A stretch of 64,000 nt of DNA from Eutreptiella sp. 'Long Island Sound 2002' (GCA_964036045.1 OZ038382.1:86351795-86415794), one strand, 5' to 3'. Shown: positions 1-10,736, counted from the stretch's first letter. Notes: generated by a model not told the origin, from the sequence alone. Numbers and translations: made by a program.

Positions 1-1404
1 AGGCATGAAGTTCTTCTCGGAGCTTGGCAGTTGCATCGAGGTTCATCGGCTCTGGCACAGTCGAAGCCATGGGAGCTGCAGCTGGAGTAGGTATGGAGTT
101 GACGTGCGATGTTGGCATAGGGTTGGAAGGAAACGTTGAAGTCGAAGTTGGCGGAACCTTAATAGGCAGGGGTTTCGAGGCTACAGGACCCATGGTATCA
201 GATGTCGTTCTCGATGCGTTCTGTACCTCTTCGAGCTAATATCCGGCCGCCATGTAGGCTTCTGCGATGGTCTCTACCAAGGTATCGAAGCCAAATGGTG
301 AACCAGAACGCCATCTCGAACGGACCTCAACGATGTACTGCCGACGAACAGCGTTATTGGACAAACCTTCAACAAATCGAGAGTTGACGAGGTAACCCAT
401 TTGGAGGTCAATGGTGTTAACCTTGGACTTGATAACGCAAATGCGGAACTCCTTGACGTAGTTCGCATGTCGAGGAAACTTACTTTCTTTCAGGGGAAAC
501 ATTCTCGACAGGTACACTGGCTCATGGGATATGCAATCGTAACGTTGGCCCAACACACGCATGAGCTCGAACCAGTCATCCTGTACAACTTTTGTCAAAC
601 TATGATAATACTCGACAGCATCACCTTCAAGGAGGAACGGTATGGTGGTCACCTGATCGACGCGTGAAGTGATATCCAACAAGGCAAAAGCTCATAACAA
701 GTCCTCCTTCCATGTGCGAAACTCTCCAGATGCAGGTCTCCCAGAGAATCTTCGAACCAGCTTATTCAAGCGTTCAACACGACATCCTAGAATCTGGAGT
801 GTTGGAGCATGTTGAATGGCAAATTGGTGCGCTGGGTTTGGGTCGAAGACAGGTGGTTGTGGAGGTGGTTGTTGCGGAGGGTGAGGTGAACTGCTCGGCG
901 GTGAATACGGCGGATGGCTCGAAGGAGACGGCTGTGGTTGTGGTTGTGGCTGTAGCTGTCATTGTTGTTTTGGAAACTGGAAGTGATTCGAAGGTTGTTG
1001 ACTCGAAGCTCGTGTAAATTCGTTGAGAAGGACATGACATTGCGACATTTCATGCTCTAGGCGTCGAAGTTGGCTACAGCACCTTGAGTTGCATTATCCG
1101 TCGAGGACTGCAAAGTGTCGACTCGGTGATCAGTTGCCACAGTAGCAGTTGCTGCTGTTGTCTGCAAGGCATCGATGCGCTGTTCCAATTCGATGACCTT
1201 GGCTTGAATATCTGCAAGCTTCTGCGACAAGCTGTGAAGCTCACGAGAAATGCATGGAAACCACTCACTTTCTCGACTTGCGATGCGCTCTGCGATGAAC
1301 CTTTATAACGAAATCGAAAACTCGTGATGCAAGGCTGAGTCGGTTCGAAACAGACTGTCTCTGATAAAGTGCAGCATAGCTGCGTCGTCGAAAGGCCGCT
1401 CCAT
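1..1404 (-). pseudogene. Element A gag (Ty3/gypsy-type), broken and cut by the window edge
   Basis: On the minus strand a gag-like protein starts at the ATG at 1404 (start MERPFDDAAM), 59 bases downstream of a candidate primer-binding site. It continues into a heptad-rich coiled coil (about 1300-1090), a Q/P-rich linker (about 980-830) and a Retrotrans_gag-like capsid segment (about 682-236, with DWFELMRVLGQRYD and a run ending AYMAAGY). A Pro/Ser/Thr-rich tail follows (235-1). The frame is broken by a TAA at 1306-1308, a frameshift near 1060 and an in-frame TAG just after AYMAAGY near 238-236, so the gene is dead. The order LTR, PBS, ATG, coiled coil, capsid fits an LTR-retrotransposon gag. 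Family assignment rests on these features, not on a database match. The rest of the element lies left of the window. Confidence 0.7.
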
Positions 1405-1462
1405 TGTAAATCAAAATCCGAATCAAGTTGACGGCGTCGAAGATTGATCTCGAATATTGATC

Positions 1463-1486
1463 TCCCCGCCACCTAGCTGGCTTCCA
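1463..1486 (-). promoter_or_regulatory. Candidate primer-binding site of element A
   Basis: On the minus strand, two bases after the LTR end, the sequence begins TGGAAGCCAGCTAGGTGG. A PBS normally starts TGG, the complement of the tRNA CCA end, and sits at or just after the 5' LTR. Position and first bases fit. I could not assign the tRNA. Confidence 0.5.
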
Positions 1487-1488
1487 CT

Positions 1489-1772
1489 TGTTGTGGTTGG
1501 TTTCTTGGGAACTGTCTTATACTCCTGTTCCTCTTGTTTTTCGAAAATCCAAAGTTCCAAATTGACAAACCTCGCAGGATCTTTAGAAGGGGCAACAATA
1601 CATAGACACTTCACAAATTTGAAGACAAAAACCCTGTCCAGAGATCGAAGTATCATACAGCACTTTATTCACACAACTGGCATTCGATGCTTCTTAAGTA
1701 TTCAGAGGCTGCAGCGCAATTGCGACTGCGACTCGCGCGCTCGCTGCGCTGCTGCTGATCGAAGCCATAACA
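1489..1772 (-). repeat. Element A 5' LTR, 284 bp
   Basis: Read on the minus strand the segment starts TGTTATGGCTTCG and ends CCACAACA, giving the TGTT...AACA termini typical of LTRs. It lies directly before a TGG-type PBS and a gag start, and contains an AATAAA polyadenylation signal. Immediately right of 1772 the DNA becomes gag coding sequence of the plus-strand element B. The simplest reading is that element A inserted into element B, so the bases from 1773 (gtgcc) would be one copy of its target duplication. The other LTR is outside the window, so the ends rest on one copy only. Confidence 0.6.
1664..1669 (-). promoter_or_regulatory. AATAAA polyadenylation signal in the element A LTR
   Basis: The plus strand reads TTTATT, which is AATAAA on the element's strand. 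It lies 104 bases after the LTR start, a normal place for the R-region poly(A) signal of a short LTR. Confidence 0.5.
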
Positions 1773-1774
1773 GT

Positions 1775-3384
1775 GCCCTGGACCGTACGGCCGGACTACC
1801 AGCCAAACTACTGTCTGGGTCCGAAGATCCAGATGTGACAGCCCTGCCTGAGGCTGTCAAGGCAAAACTGGTTATCACTAAACCCTTACCGAAGGCAGCG
1901 CTGGGCTCACCCTCACCTGGATTGAGCGGGCTTGCTAATGATCTCAAACGATCAAGGGTTTCCAGGTTGCTACCCAAGGTCACATGCCCCAGCCCTTTTC
2001 ATCCCCGTGCCAGAAAAGTCCCCATCGCTGAGCTACAGGATGTGCCCGTGACAGAGACTGAGAAAAAGGGGCTAACAGCTCTGACACCTCCCGCTGGCAT
2101 ACCAACCCCCCCTTCAGGCCTAACCCCAGGGAGTGGCAATAGTGGCAAACCAATTGCCCAGGCGAACATCGAGCTGCAGTTGCGGGAGTTCGACCCGAAA
2201 AACCTGCCCAAATGGGCAGAGGAATTTGCCGAATTTCGTTTGCTTACTGGCCGATCTCATGTGGATGTGGCTACTAAATATTCTCTTTTGAAACACTCAT
2301 GCAAAAAGAAATCTTTGCAAAAACAGGTGAAGCAGATTGTAAAAATGTGTTCTACTTGGGCTGAGGTTCTCCAAAGATTGGAGAATACTTTCCTGGTCTA
2401 TGAAACAGACCTCAGTGTGCGCACACAGATTGAGGAGCTCCCTATGCTCCGCGAATTTCCTTCCGCGGCGCAAGTCTCTGAATATGTGTGCGGCCTGGAG
2501 TATCTGTTCTCACGAATGAACGTGGGTTCCTATGGACCCACGGAACCACACCTGTGGCTTGTGAGTAAAAGCCCTACACGCACGTGGGACGATTGCCGCA
2601 CCACCTCAGAGAGGAAGAGTCGGACCCACACGTATGATGACCTTGTGGACCTGCTCATCAAGCTGGCCCTTGAGGGGGAGAATGACCCCCATATGGAGAA
2701 ATTCCGCAAGAGACACCTGGGTCGAGGTGGCACCCCTACCCCTGAACGTGGCGAAGGGAAAGGGCCTAAAAATCACAATAATGCCAACAAGGGTGGTAGC
2801 AAAGGTGGGGGTAACCTACGTGCCATGAAAGAGGTTAAACTTCAAACAGGTACACGCCCACTCTTCTACTGTAAGCCTGTCAATGACAAGGGAGATCCCT
2901 GTCATGCCCCTGACTGCAACCAGCGGAGTGGATGTGTGCTTCAGCTGAAAAGACAACAGCACACTAAAGATGGGAAAACAGTGACCCATCAGGATCATTT
3001 CAGGTGTACCATCACCTGTGGGTACTGTAGCAAACGTTGTCACTACGAGGACGAATGTCACATAAAGAAACGGGGAAGTGACAAACACAAACGGCAGGAG
3101 GCCCAATCCCAGAAAGCCCAAACACCCTCCAGAACTCCCAAGAATGGGGATAAGGGTGGTAAAGGAGGAGGTAAGGGGGTGGCAAGGGTGGAACCCCCAA
3201 CCCCCAGAGGCGCTCATCAGCGCCCGCTATTTCTCCCTCTCCTGCTGATGTTGACCCTAAGAAGCGCCTACAGGGGGATAACACCTCCCCTGAGGGGTCT
3301 AACTCCCAGAAGAGGCGACTGGCCAGGATGGCCAAGTCCCTTATGGCTGCAGGGGTTGATGTGGAAATCCCTGCTGAGGAGTAG
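1775..3384 (+). pseudogene. Element B gag (Ty3/gypsy), 5' truncated by element A
   Basis: Reading opens immediately after the element A LTR. It encodes a Pro-rich N-terminal part and a capsid-like segment (about 2180-2700, from FDPKNLPKWAEEFAEF onward). A Gly/Lys-rich basic stretch follows, then a Cys/His region with a CCHC zinc knuckle at about 3014-3058 (C-x2-C-x4-H-x4-C, in CGYCSKRCHYEDEC). A one-base frameshift in the G-run near 3175-3190 moves the reading to the frame that ends ...DVEIPAEE at TAG 3382-3384. Protease continues in that same frame directly after the TAG, so gag and pol appear separated by one amber codon. The 5' end of gag and its LTR must lie left of element A, outside the window. 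Confidence 0.75.
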
Positions 3385-6300
3385 GGGAGCGGCTCTGAAG
3401 AGGAGGACTTGGTTTTCTGGATCCTCGTAAAAATCGGGGATCAAGTTTTTCGCGCAGTGCTTGACACCGGCGCAACACTCTCTATAGTAACCCGGCGCCT
3501 GCTAAAGACTTTCAAGAAAACTGAGACAGTGGCCATAAGAGTAGGGGATGGGCGTACCATCCATTCCTTTCGGGGGTGTCGATGTGACTATTTGTCTTGC
3601 CGACGAAACTGTGATCCAACACTGCAGAGTATTGGACACTGACGCCTTTGACGTCGTCATTGGCACCGACTTCCTACGCAGAAACCCCAAGGTAAAAATG
3701 TTGTCTCTCCAACGCCCTCATTCTCTACACTGCGACTTTGGCAGTGGGCTATCTCCGTACCTTTGGAGCTGTCAGGACGAAAAGAGTCTGGGCTGCGCTA
3801 CGCAGCAAAAACTAACTATGGTACTGAAAACTACCAATTGGCCCGTCACGTTCTTGAAAATGGACTGGCGGCCCTGCAGGTATCGCTGGATGAGATCCAG
3901 GTGGAATTGTTCGCGAGCCAACAACAGCACATCATGCAGTTGTATTGCTCGAAACATTTGAATAATGCCTCCCGTTTCTTCTGGAAAGCAATGGGCCTAG
4001 CGTATGCTAACCCTCCCTTGTCCCTGCTCGCGAAGGTTCTAACCAAAAGGGCTTATGAGGGAGGAAGGGTTGTCATCTGCACCCCTGACTGGGGTTGTTC
4101 AGGTGAACACGCTTATTGGAGCCGACTGCTGGACCGAATGACTATGGGAAGAGTGCAACTCCCCGACGGTCCCATGTGGGTGCCTGAGGATTCAGACACA
4201 CCTATGCAGGCCCCTGAATGGGCCAGTTTCTTATCCATTGTCGATGGATCCCTCAACGCTGTACCCCTGTGTGATCTGGATCAGGTGTTGCTGAAAGAGG
4301 TCATGGCCAAAAATCATGGCTTGACCCTTTCTGATCTCAAAAAGCGATCTCGTGACCACCTATCTGCCACATATACAGGGTGTGAATCCCCTGATGACGA
4401 TCTGGAACCTGCTGCTGTGAAGGAGGATGCTGATGACCAACTGTCTGAAATCGCCAGCTCTATACCTCCTGTTGATCCCAGCTGAGTTGTACTCAAACAC
4501 AGTGCCTTCCTGGCCCTGCTGTTGCTGGAGGAGGTAGACCTAGTGTCAACCTCAGAACCAACGTCCCCTGTTGGAAACACCTGTGCTGCACATGCAGCAT
4601 ACTTGCTCAGGCAAACCCGTGGGTCAGAGTCCTGATGCGATAGCGCGACCTGCTTCTAATAACATGCCACTTTCGGAGCATGACACTCAGGAACTCCGAC
4701 GGCTGTTGTACCTGAGGGCCAAAGGTATTGAGCGCCAAGAACGGCTGCAATACCTCGGAAAGACCTGGATATCCTCCATCTGGTCTGAGGAGGACGATGA
4801 TTCCTACACGCCACCTGAACCTGAGATACCCCTAGTGTATTCTCTGCACTATGGGCAACAATGTTCCCCTGAGTGGGATGACGGCTCAGTACCTGCCGAA
4901 AACGGCTGATCGGCAGAAAACGAAAGAGCATGGTAAGAGCAACCTCCATGCTGAGGAGAATTTCCTGCAGAAAATCGAGAGTCTGAACCTTGACCCCGAC
5001 TGAAGAAACTTCTGATAAACCTATGAGGAGGTGTTCCGCGCCCAGCCGTCTACCCTGTCCTGTAAAGAACTGGTCCAGATGGACCTGAAACTGAAACCTG
5101 AATTTGAGAAGACGCGAGTGAGACGTCGTCCCTATCCCGCTCCTCAGGAACAGTTTGAAGAAATCTAGCGCTAGATCCAGGAATGTATTGATGCTGGCCT
5201 CCTGGAAGAATATAAGAAAGGGGACTGACCCCATCACTGCAGTCCCTGCTTGCTGGTTGCTAAACCTTGATTGACTGCCCTGCGACTGGTTGTTGACTAT
5301 GGTGAGGTCAACAAGAAAACCCAAAACCACTCGCGGAGTATTCCCAACATGGAAAACACCCTGGAGCGTATTGCCAAATGCCGGTACCAAACCAAAATGG
5401 ACAAACACAGTGGTGTCTGGCAGGTTGACCTAACAGCCGCAGCTCAGGAACTGCTGCCCTTTATAACCCCTAAGCGTCGTGTGTTTAAATGGAAGGTCAT
5501 GCCTTTTGGGGTAGCTAATGCTCCGGCACTCTTCCAAGAACTGATGAACAAAATTTTGTACATAGTGAGGCGCAGACTTGTAGTACAGGAGTTGATTTCC
5601 CGCGGGGCAGAAATGGAGGCCCACATCGATGACGTGAGTTTAGGTACCAATACCCAAGAGGACCATGTCCTTCTCCTGCGTGACTTTTTCATTGTTTGTC
5701 AGGAAAACCATCTCCGAATGAAACTCGAAAAATGCGAGTTCATGAAAGAGGAGATGGAGTATTTGGGTTTCTATTTGGGGTATGGCTGGTGGAAACCAGA
5801 GACGTCTAAGATGCAGCCCCTACACGACATGCAGATTCGCTATGACCCTAAGAAGGGTCTACACAACGTGAGGAGTTTTGTGGGCGCCTGTAACTTCTAT
5901 AGGCAACACATCCACAATTTTACCTACTGTCCTGTGCCTCTCAATGACCCAATCAAGAAAACTACTCCCTGGAGGTGCACCGCCAGAGAGGAGGAGTGTT
6001 TCCAGGAGTTGAAGAAGAAAATTGCCTCCTCCAACTGCCTGGGCGTACCCCGCCCTAAGGCCGAGATAGTCCTGATCACTGATGCCGGTGATGTAAGGGG
6101 GGGTGGAAGTATATACCAATGGCAAGATCTGAACCCAGCTGAACTAACTCATCACCATTATTGCACCACAGAACTGAACCGTGATGGTTCCCTGAAGCAC
6201 GACTATCCTTCCAGTGAGTGGCGACTTGTACCATTGGGACACTGGAACTGGAAATGGAACGAGGCGCGTTCCAATTACAGCACCTACGACCAGGAGCTCC

Positions 6301-7237
6301 TGGCCGGTATGATGGTGCTCTCATCCCAGAGAAGACTATTGGGTTCTAACCCTATTGTCTGGCGCTGTGACCAGGAACCGGTGAAGTCCTTTCAGAAGGG
6401 CCAACCACCGGAGAAAGCGAAACTACAACGGTGGTGGACTTACCTGAGCCAGTCCAGGCTGACAGTCCATCACATCTCTGGTATACAAAATGAACTGTCT
6501 GACTACATATCGCGCAACAACTTCAATGGGCTTATTGGTGAGAGCTCTGAGGCGCTTGCCAAAGAGGCTTTCCAGCGTATGGATGTCCAGTTTGACGTGT
6601 CGATGCGGACTGCTGAAATCCTGGAGGGTTGGAGCCTAACTGACTATCAGTCAGAATATAAAGAATCTCTCCAGACCCTCAGCACTGGTCTCGAACCCCG
6701 CGTCATTGACGGGCACCAGTGGTATGAAAAGAACCATCACCTCTTCTACGAGGACAGTATAGTTGTACCTGAGGCACGAATCAATGGGTGTCTACATTGG
6801 TCTCATCTCAGCTCAGGTCACACTGGCGCTAATCGCTCAGTGGACTTCTTTCGCGAGTGTTTCTACTCTAGTCTAACCCTGACTGATCTGAGGTCCCGTA
6901 TGCAGACCATTGTTGATGCTTGTGGCTGTCATGCCAGCAAGCAGAGCCAAAGTAGAGATAGGGGACTGATTTCAAGCTTACCCATACCCTATTGTACTAA
7001 TTCCTTTCTCCACGTGGATTTCATCCAGGGCCTACCTCGCTTCGTCGGCTATGATAGTTGCCTAGTGGTCACCTGTGTCCTATCCCGCTTCACCCGTGTG
7101 ATCCCTTGCAATAAGAAAATCACAGGTGAGGAGACTGTGAAGATGTTGGTCGAACAATGGTTCGAACCATACGAAGCACCTAAACAGGTGCACTCTGATA
7201 AGGATGTACACATCCGCAGCAACACAGGATGGTACAA
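3385..7237 (+). pseudogene. Element B pol, part 1: protease, methyltransferase-like domain, RT, RNase H, integrase N-terminus
   Basis: Domains in order are as follows. Aspartic protease has VLDTGATLSIV at about 3458-3490 and IGTDFL near 3660. A domain at about 3840-4250 carries VELFAS (3901-3918) and ANPPLSLLAKVL (from about 4006), resembling the Dam-methyltransferase-like region of DIRS elements. Reverse transcriptase carries VVDYGEVNKKTQ near 5290 and HIDD at 5622-5633 in place of Y/FxDD. RNase H has TDAGD near 6078 and HHISGIQNELSDY near 6468. The integrase follows with a His/Cys zinc-finger-like region (about 6790-6940) and core residues in HVDFIQGLP (7010) and VHSDKD (7190). Frameshifts occur near 3575 and 3735, several stops lie between 4486 and 5270, and the ORF is cut at 7237 by an insertion. 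The element is inactive but its layout is clear. Confidence 0.82.
7221..7237 (+). repeat. Left copy of the 17-bp direct repeat flanking element C
   Basis: AACACAGGATGGTACAA occurs here and again at 9366-9382. Both copies code for the same integrase residues NTGWY. Removing one copy plus the insert (2145 bp, a multiple of three) rejoins the integrase in frame, as expected for a target-site duplication. The 31 bases before each copy are also partly alike (CTCTGATAA in both), so the duplicated stretch may be longer and diverged. Confidence 0.8.
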
Positions 7238-7249
7238 CTCACTTTCTGA

Positions 7250-7297
7250 GTGTCTATTTTTTTTCGTGTCTATTTTTTTTCGTGTCTATTTTTTTTC
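7250..7297 (+). repeat. Three tandem copies of a 16-bp T-rich unit
   Basis: GTGTCTATTTTTTTTC is repeated exactly three times at the 5' end of element C, ending 5 bases before the ATG at 7303. Short tandem units at the 5' end are common in non-LTR retroelement leaders. Confidence 0.85.
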
Positions 7298-7302
7298 GCA
7301 TC

Positions 7303-8613
7303 ATGACTGTTGATATTTGCCGCACCGATCTGGAGCCTGGTCAGAGCTTCCTAGCGCCAGCTGCCAGCTGCACCAGATGCCAAACGCCAGCTGCAGAGCT
7401 ATCAAATCTGGCGCAAGATCAAAGTTCCTTATCGCCGCAGTTCGAACAGACTGGTCCACAACCTCTGTCAGTACACGAAATTTACGTTCTACGCTGCTTT
7501 CTACGCTCATACAGACCCACGCGCCGTTTCACCGTCCAAAGCTTTCCCTACCGTGCTTCCGTACCGTGCAAGAATGGTGCAAGTTGCCTTTTTCATCTAC
7601 AACAGCGCTGCTGGTTTCGACACGAAAATGCTCAAACTGAAGCTCAAACGCAAACAGAAGAATACGACGAGAACGCCAGAAGTTGCGAGCGGCCCTCTAA
7701 TGAATACAATGAACTACAAGAACGTGTGCGCCAAATTCTGCCGAAAAACGAGTCTACGAAGAACTACGCCGAAGTCCGTGCACACAAAATGTCCGAGAAT
7801 ACCACCAACGGAAAGTCGCAATTCGAAAGACTCGACGCCGTGCAACCCGTAACAAAGGTATGTAATCCGCACGTCTCAAGGTCCACGTCGCCAGCGCAAA
7901 TTGAGCTCAACAGCTCTACCCTGAGTACCAAAGCAGTCGCCTACGACCGCCAGCCTACAAGGAAGGACTACAGCGAAACTGAGTACAACAACCTTATCTC
8001 CAGTACCAAAACAGCAGCCTGCGACCACCAACTCAAATGGGGTGACTACAGCGAAGCCGAGCCGTTCTCTATTTGTCAAGCCGATGACAGAGAAGCAACT
8101 CCAACTTCGTACCAAGACCCATCCGGTAACCAAGAGGATCACGAAGCATCTGAATTCATCAAGAGATCGATTGAGCTACAACTGTCGAATGAGGAATTCA
8201 ACAGGGACTTTATTATCAAGCAACAAGGCAAGGACATGTCGAACCTACAAGAACTCTTCAACAAGGGCAGTAATGAAGTACAGCGAAAAATATGGACTAC
8301 CTTAAATCAGGCCAGAGAAATTCGCAAGAAACATGAGAGAAGAGAACGCAAGACTATCGTGCATGCTCGTGACAGGGACTTCGACTCACTATGCAACCTT
8401 CGCTACCACATCGTCAGTCTCCAAGCGATCGTGTCTCAACACGGAGAACAATTGCAGTCCCTATGGTTCGATTCTCAAAGATGCCGAATACTCCACGACA
8501 GCAATACCTCTCGACAGGACATCATAGAAGAAGAATCCGATGATTTTGAGTACAACTTCGTTACAATGATGTATTGCGAAAGAAGTTTGATTAAACTACC
8601 CAATAACACCTGA
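7303..8613 (+). CDS. Element C ORF: CCCH zinc-finger protein, 436 aa, function unknown
   Basis: The open frame also extends upstream through the integrase remnant, but the first ATG inside the insert is at 7303 (start MTVDICRTDLEPG), right after the T-rich repeats. Near residues 87-107 there is a Cys/His cluster, CKNGASCLFHLQQRCWFRH (C-x5-C-x7-C-x3-H), which resembles CCCH RNA-binding zinc fingers. The middle is Ser/Thr/Gln-rich and polar. The C-terminal third (about residues 295-400, 8185-8500) is charged and probably helical, ending in an acidic EEESDDFEYN segment and a TGA at 8611-8613. No catalytic domain is recognisable. In a retroelement such a protein could be an ORF1-type RNA-binding protein, but it could also be a captured host transcript. 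The full-length frame shows little decay, unlike the element around it. Confidence 0.5.
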   Translation: MTVDICRTDLEPGQSFLAPAASCTRCQTPAAELSNLAQDQSSLSPQFEQTGPQPLSVHEIYVLRCFLRSYRPTRRFTVQSFPYRASVPCKNGASCLFHLQQRCWFRHENAQTEAQTQTEEYDENARSCERPSNEYNELQERVRQILPKNESTKNYAEVRAHKMSENTTNGKSQFERLDAVQPVTKVCNPHVSRSTSPAQIELNSSTLSTKAVAYDRQPTRKDYSETEYNNLISSTKTAACDHQLKWGDYSEAEPFSICQADDREATPTSYQDPSGNQEDHEASEFIKRSIELQLSNEEFNRDFIIKQQGKDMSNLQELFNKGSNEVQRKIWTTLNQAREIRKKHERRERKTIVHARDRDFDSLCNLRYHIVSLQAIVSQHGEQLQSLWFDSQRCRILHDSNTSRQDIIEEESDDFEYNFVTMMYCERSLIKLPNNT

Positions 8614-9365
8614 GCTCGACAGTGCTCCAAAGGCTTATATGTATGGCTGCCCAGGCAGCTTGTTATATATGCAGACCGTCTTATTTGCCCTGTACGCAAC
8701 TGCTACAGTCGAGATTTTTTTTGGACTTTTCGTGAGAGCTCTTCCTTTCATATATATCTGATATTGGCTGCCCCAGCAAGACTTCTATGCACTGCAATCA
8801 ATTGCACTGCAATGTCACCATTGCCTGCTTTTGCTTGCTTGTTTGTTGCCTGCATTGTATGGATCCGGCACTGATTTTCCCCTAGGGTGAGAAATGGGAG
8901 TTGTTTTCCAAATGCGGTGAACAGGGAGGTCACAGCCACAACATTTTCAGATATACCTTATGCAGGTGTTGCCAGTTCTGATTTTTGGCATTTCTAAAAC
9001 TTATCCTTTGTATGTTACTAATCTACCGACCTCAAAAACGTCACAATAATTTTTCTTTCGATCTTTTTTATCAATTTTCTTCCAAGTTTACCAGTCTATT
9101 ATCTTATCACTTCGATAAATTTTTCCTGGGACCACCTTGGTGAACCAGTGGCCTAATGAAAGCCAAAACAGCAACTTACACTCACACCAACATTCATGCA
9201 CCTCCACCAAACCAACACCAACACCCACACACGGTCTCCAACACCGGTCAGCGCAGTTCACATGTATGAAAAGGCCATGTAGATAGTATGCACAGCATCT
9301 GTGTACATAGCCGGCTCTTATCTAATCACTGTGAGAACTCTGATAAAGTTTGTGACGTCTTAAAA
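8614..9365. other. Non-coding 3' part of element C
   Basis: This is AT-rich DNA of 752 bases with no ORF I would support. It holds several T-runs and a CA-rich patch (about 9180-9240, CACACCAACACC-like), and ends in CTTAAAAA just before the right direct repeat. It is probably the 3' untranslated part of the insertion. Confidence 0.4.
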
Positions 9366-9382
9366 AACACAGGATGGTACAA
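9366..9382 (+). repeat. Right copy of the 17-bp direct repeat flanking element C
   Basis: Identical to 7221-7237; see that entry. Confidence 0.8.
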
Positions 9383-10334
9383 ACGAGTGCTGAATCCCCT
9401 CGAAGTTGAGGTGACCACAGGTGTGCCCCATAACCACACGTCTAATCCTATTTGCGAGAGACAAAACCGTGTGGTGGAACAGAACCTGAGAATCCTGATG
9501 AAACAGCAATGTACCAAAGATTGGGTACGCCTAGTGCCCTGGGGATGGCTGACCATGAACTCTGAGAGGAGCTCTTCCACAGGTTTCACCCCCCACGAGC
9601 TGTTTCATGGAGGACGACCTGCTTGGTTCTTCAAAACCTTCTTTCCTGAGGACTTCAAGAGCCCCTTTGAGGATTGGCTAGAACACAAGCAGTCTATGGC
9701 TAACCAGGCTGGGAGTAACCTGAGACATATCTGTGAACGCGAACTGAGCCGACGAAATCGCCTACGGCGACCCGCCAGATTCAAGGTTGGTGACCTTGTT
9801 TTGGTTCACCATTCACGCCTACCCTCCTGGCCCCGTAACTGCGTACAGGACCCTTATTTTGGGCCCTATCGTATCACCAGGATAGATGGATCTAGAATGC
9901 ATGTCAGGTGCAGTCCACGTCTAGGTGGTGAACTGCTATGTGCGCCTAAGCAGCTGAGGCACTATCACTCCCCTGATGATTTGTCCTGGGATGAGTCGCG
10001 CCTCAGCGACAGTGAGGTCGAGCGTATCGACCTAGTGAACGCTGCGAGCCCAGAGGAGGCAGACGAACTCGAAGAGATGACTGACAATGAGATGGCAGTC
10101 GATGGCTACTACGTGGTTGCAGGTATTGCCCGCCACGAGTATAAACAGGGCTGCAAATTCCTAACCCTCTAGGATGGCTATGGGCTATCTGAGGCGACCT
10201 GGGGACCCATGTCCGCCTTTATACAGCCAGATGGGAGTATCAACCCGATCTTTCGCTCCTACCTTGTTGAGAACAACGAGGGACAGCTACTAACCCGTGC
10301 TGAGACTCTATCCCAGCGTAAAAAGCAAAACTAA
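9366..10334 (+). pseudogene. Element B pol, part 2: integrase C-terminal half and chromodomain
   Basis: The integrase resumes at the second 17-bp repeat. The segment TSNPICERQNRVVEQN near 9440-9490 supplies the likely catalytic Glu of the DDE core. A GPY/F-like region follows (VGDLVLVHHS... YFGPYRITRIDG, 9786-9900). The C-terminus is chromodomain-like: YYVVAGIARHEYKQGCKFLTL, a TAG at 10170-10172, then DGYGLSEATWGPMSAFI. In chromodomains this spot is a conserved Trp (K-W-x-G-Y), so TGG to TAG is the simplest origin of the stop. The frame then stays open to TAA 10332-10334. Together with part 1 this makes element B a chromodomain-bearing Ty3/gypsy element. Confidence 0.82.
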
Positions 10335-10736
10335 TCTCCTGGTGTCTATCTATTAACCGTTTTCTAACCTTCTAGGTCTGCTAACCTTGGAGGGGCGTTG
10401 AGCACTCTTTTGCAGACAGGTCTTGGTAGGTGTGTGAGAGCTGTTGTTACAGTCGCCCCGCATTGCATCGCAGGATAGGACCGGTAGCCCCCCGTCACAA
10501 CCGCTCCCTGGCCGAAGGCCATCCGTTTTGCCCAGACCACTGCTTTCGGGGCGCTGCACCTGCCCTGGCTGTGCCCTGCAGTCCCAAGCCTATGTTTACC
10601 ACGGTGAGCCAGATGGCCGGTTATCAGGTCTGCAGCCACCCAGCGAGTGCGTGCCTTGTTCACCATGCGTTGCATGGGAACTGCCCTGATGTAATAAACT
10701 CAGGGAGCCAACCGAAGATCAGTGGCTTTCTACTCC
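10335..10736 (+). other. Element B 3' untranslated region
   Basis: About 400 bases between the end of pol and the polypurine tract, without a supportable ORF. The short frames on either strand have no family features. Confidence 0.5.

Larger units (their letters stand above)
7238..9365 (+). mobile_element. Element C: 2.1-kb insertion in the element B integrase
   Basis: The insert is 2128 bp between two identical 17-bp repeats. It starts with three copies of a 16-bp T-rich repeat, carries one long plus-strand ORF (7303-8613) and about 750 bp of AT-rich non-coding DNA, and ends in a short A-run (CTTAAAAA). A long duplication with an A-rich 3' end fits target-primed reverse transcription (a LINE or SINE-like process or a retrocopy). 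No reverse transcriptase is encoded, so it would be non-autonomous or truncated. I see no terminal inverted repeats. Confidence 0.6.
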
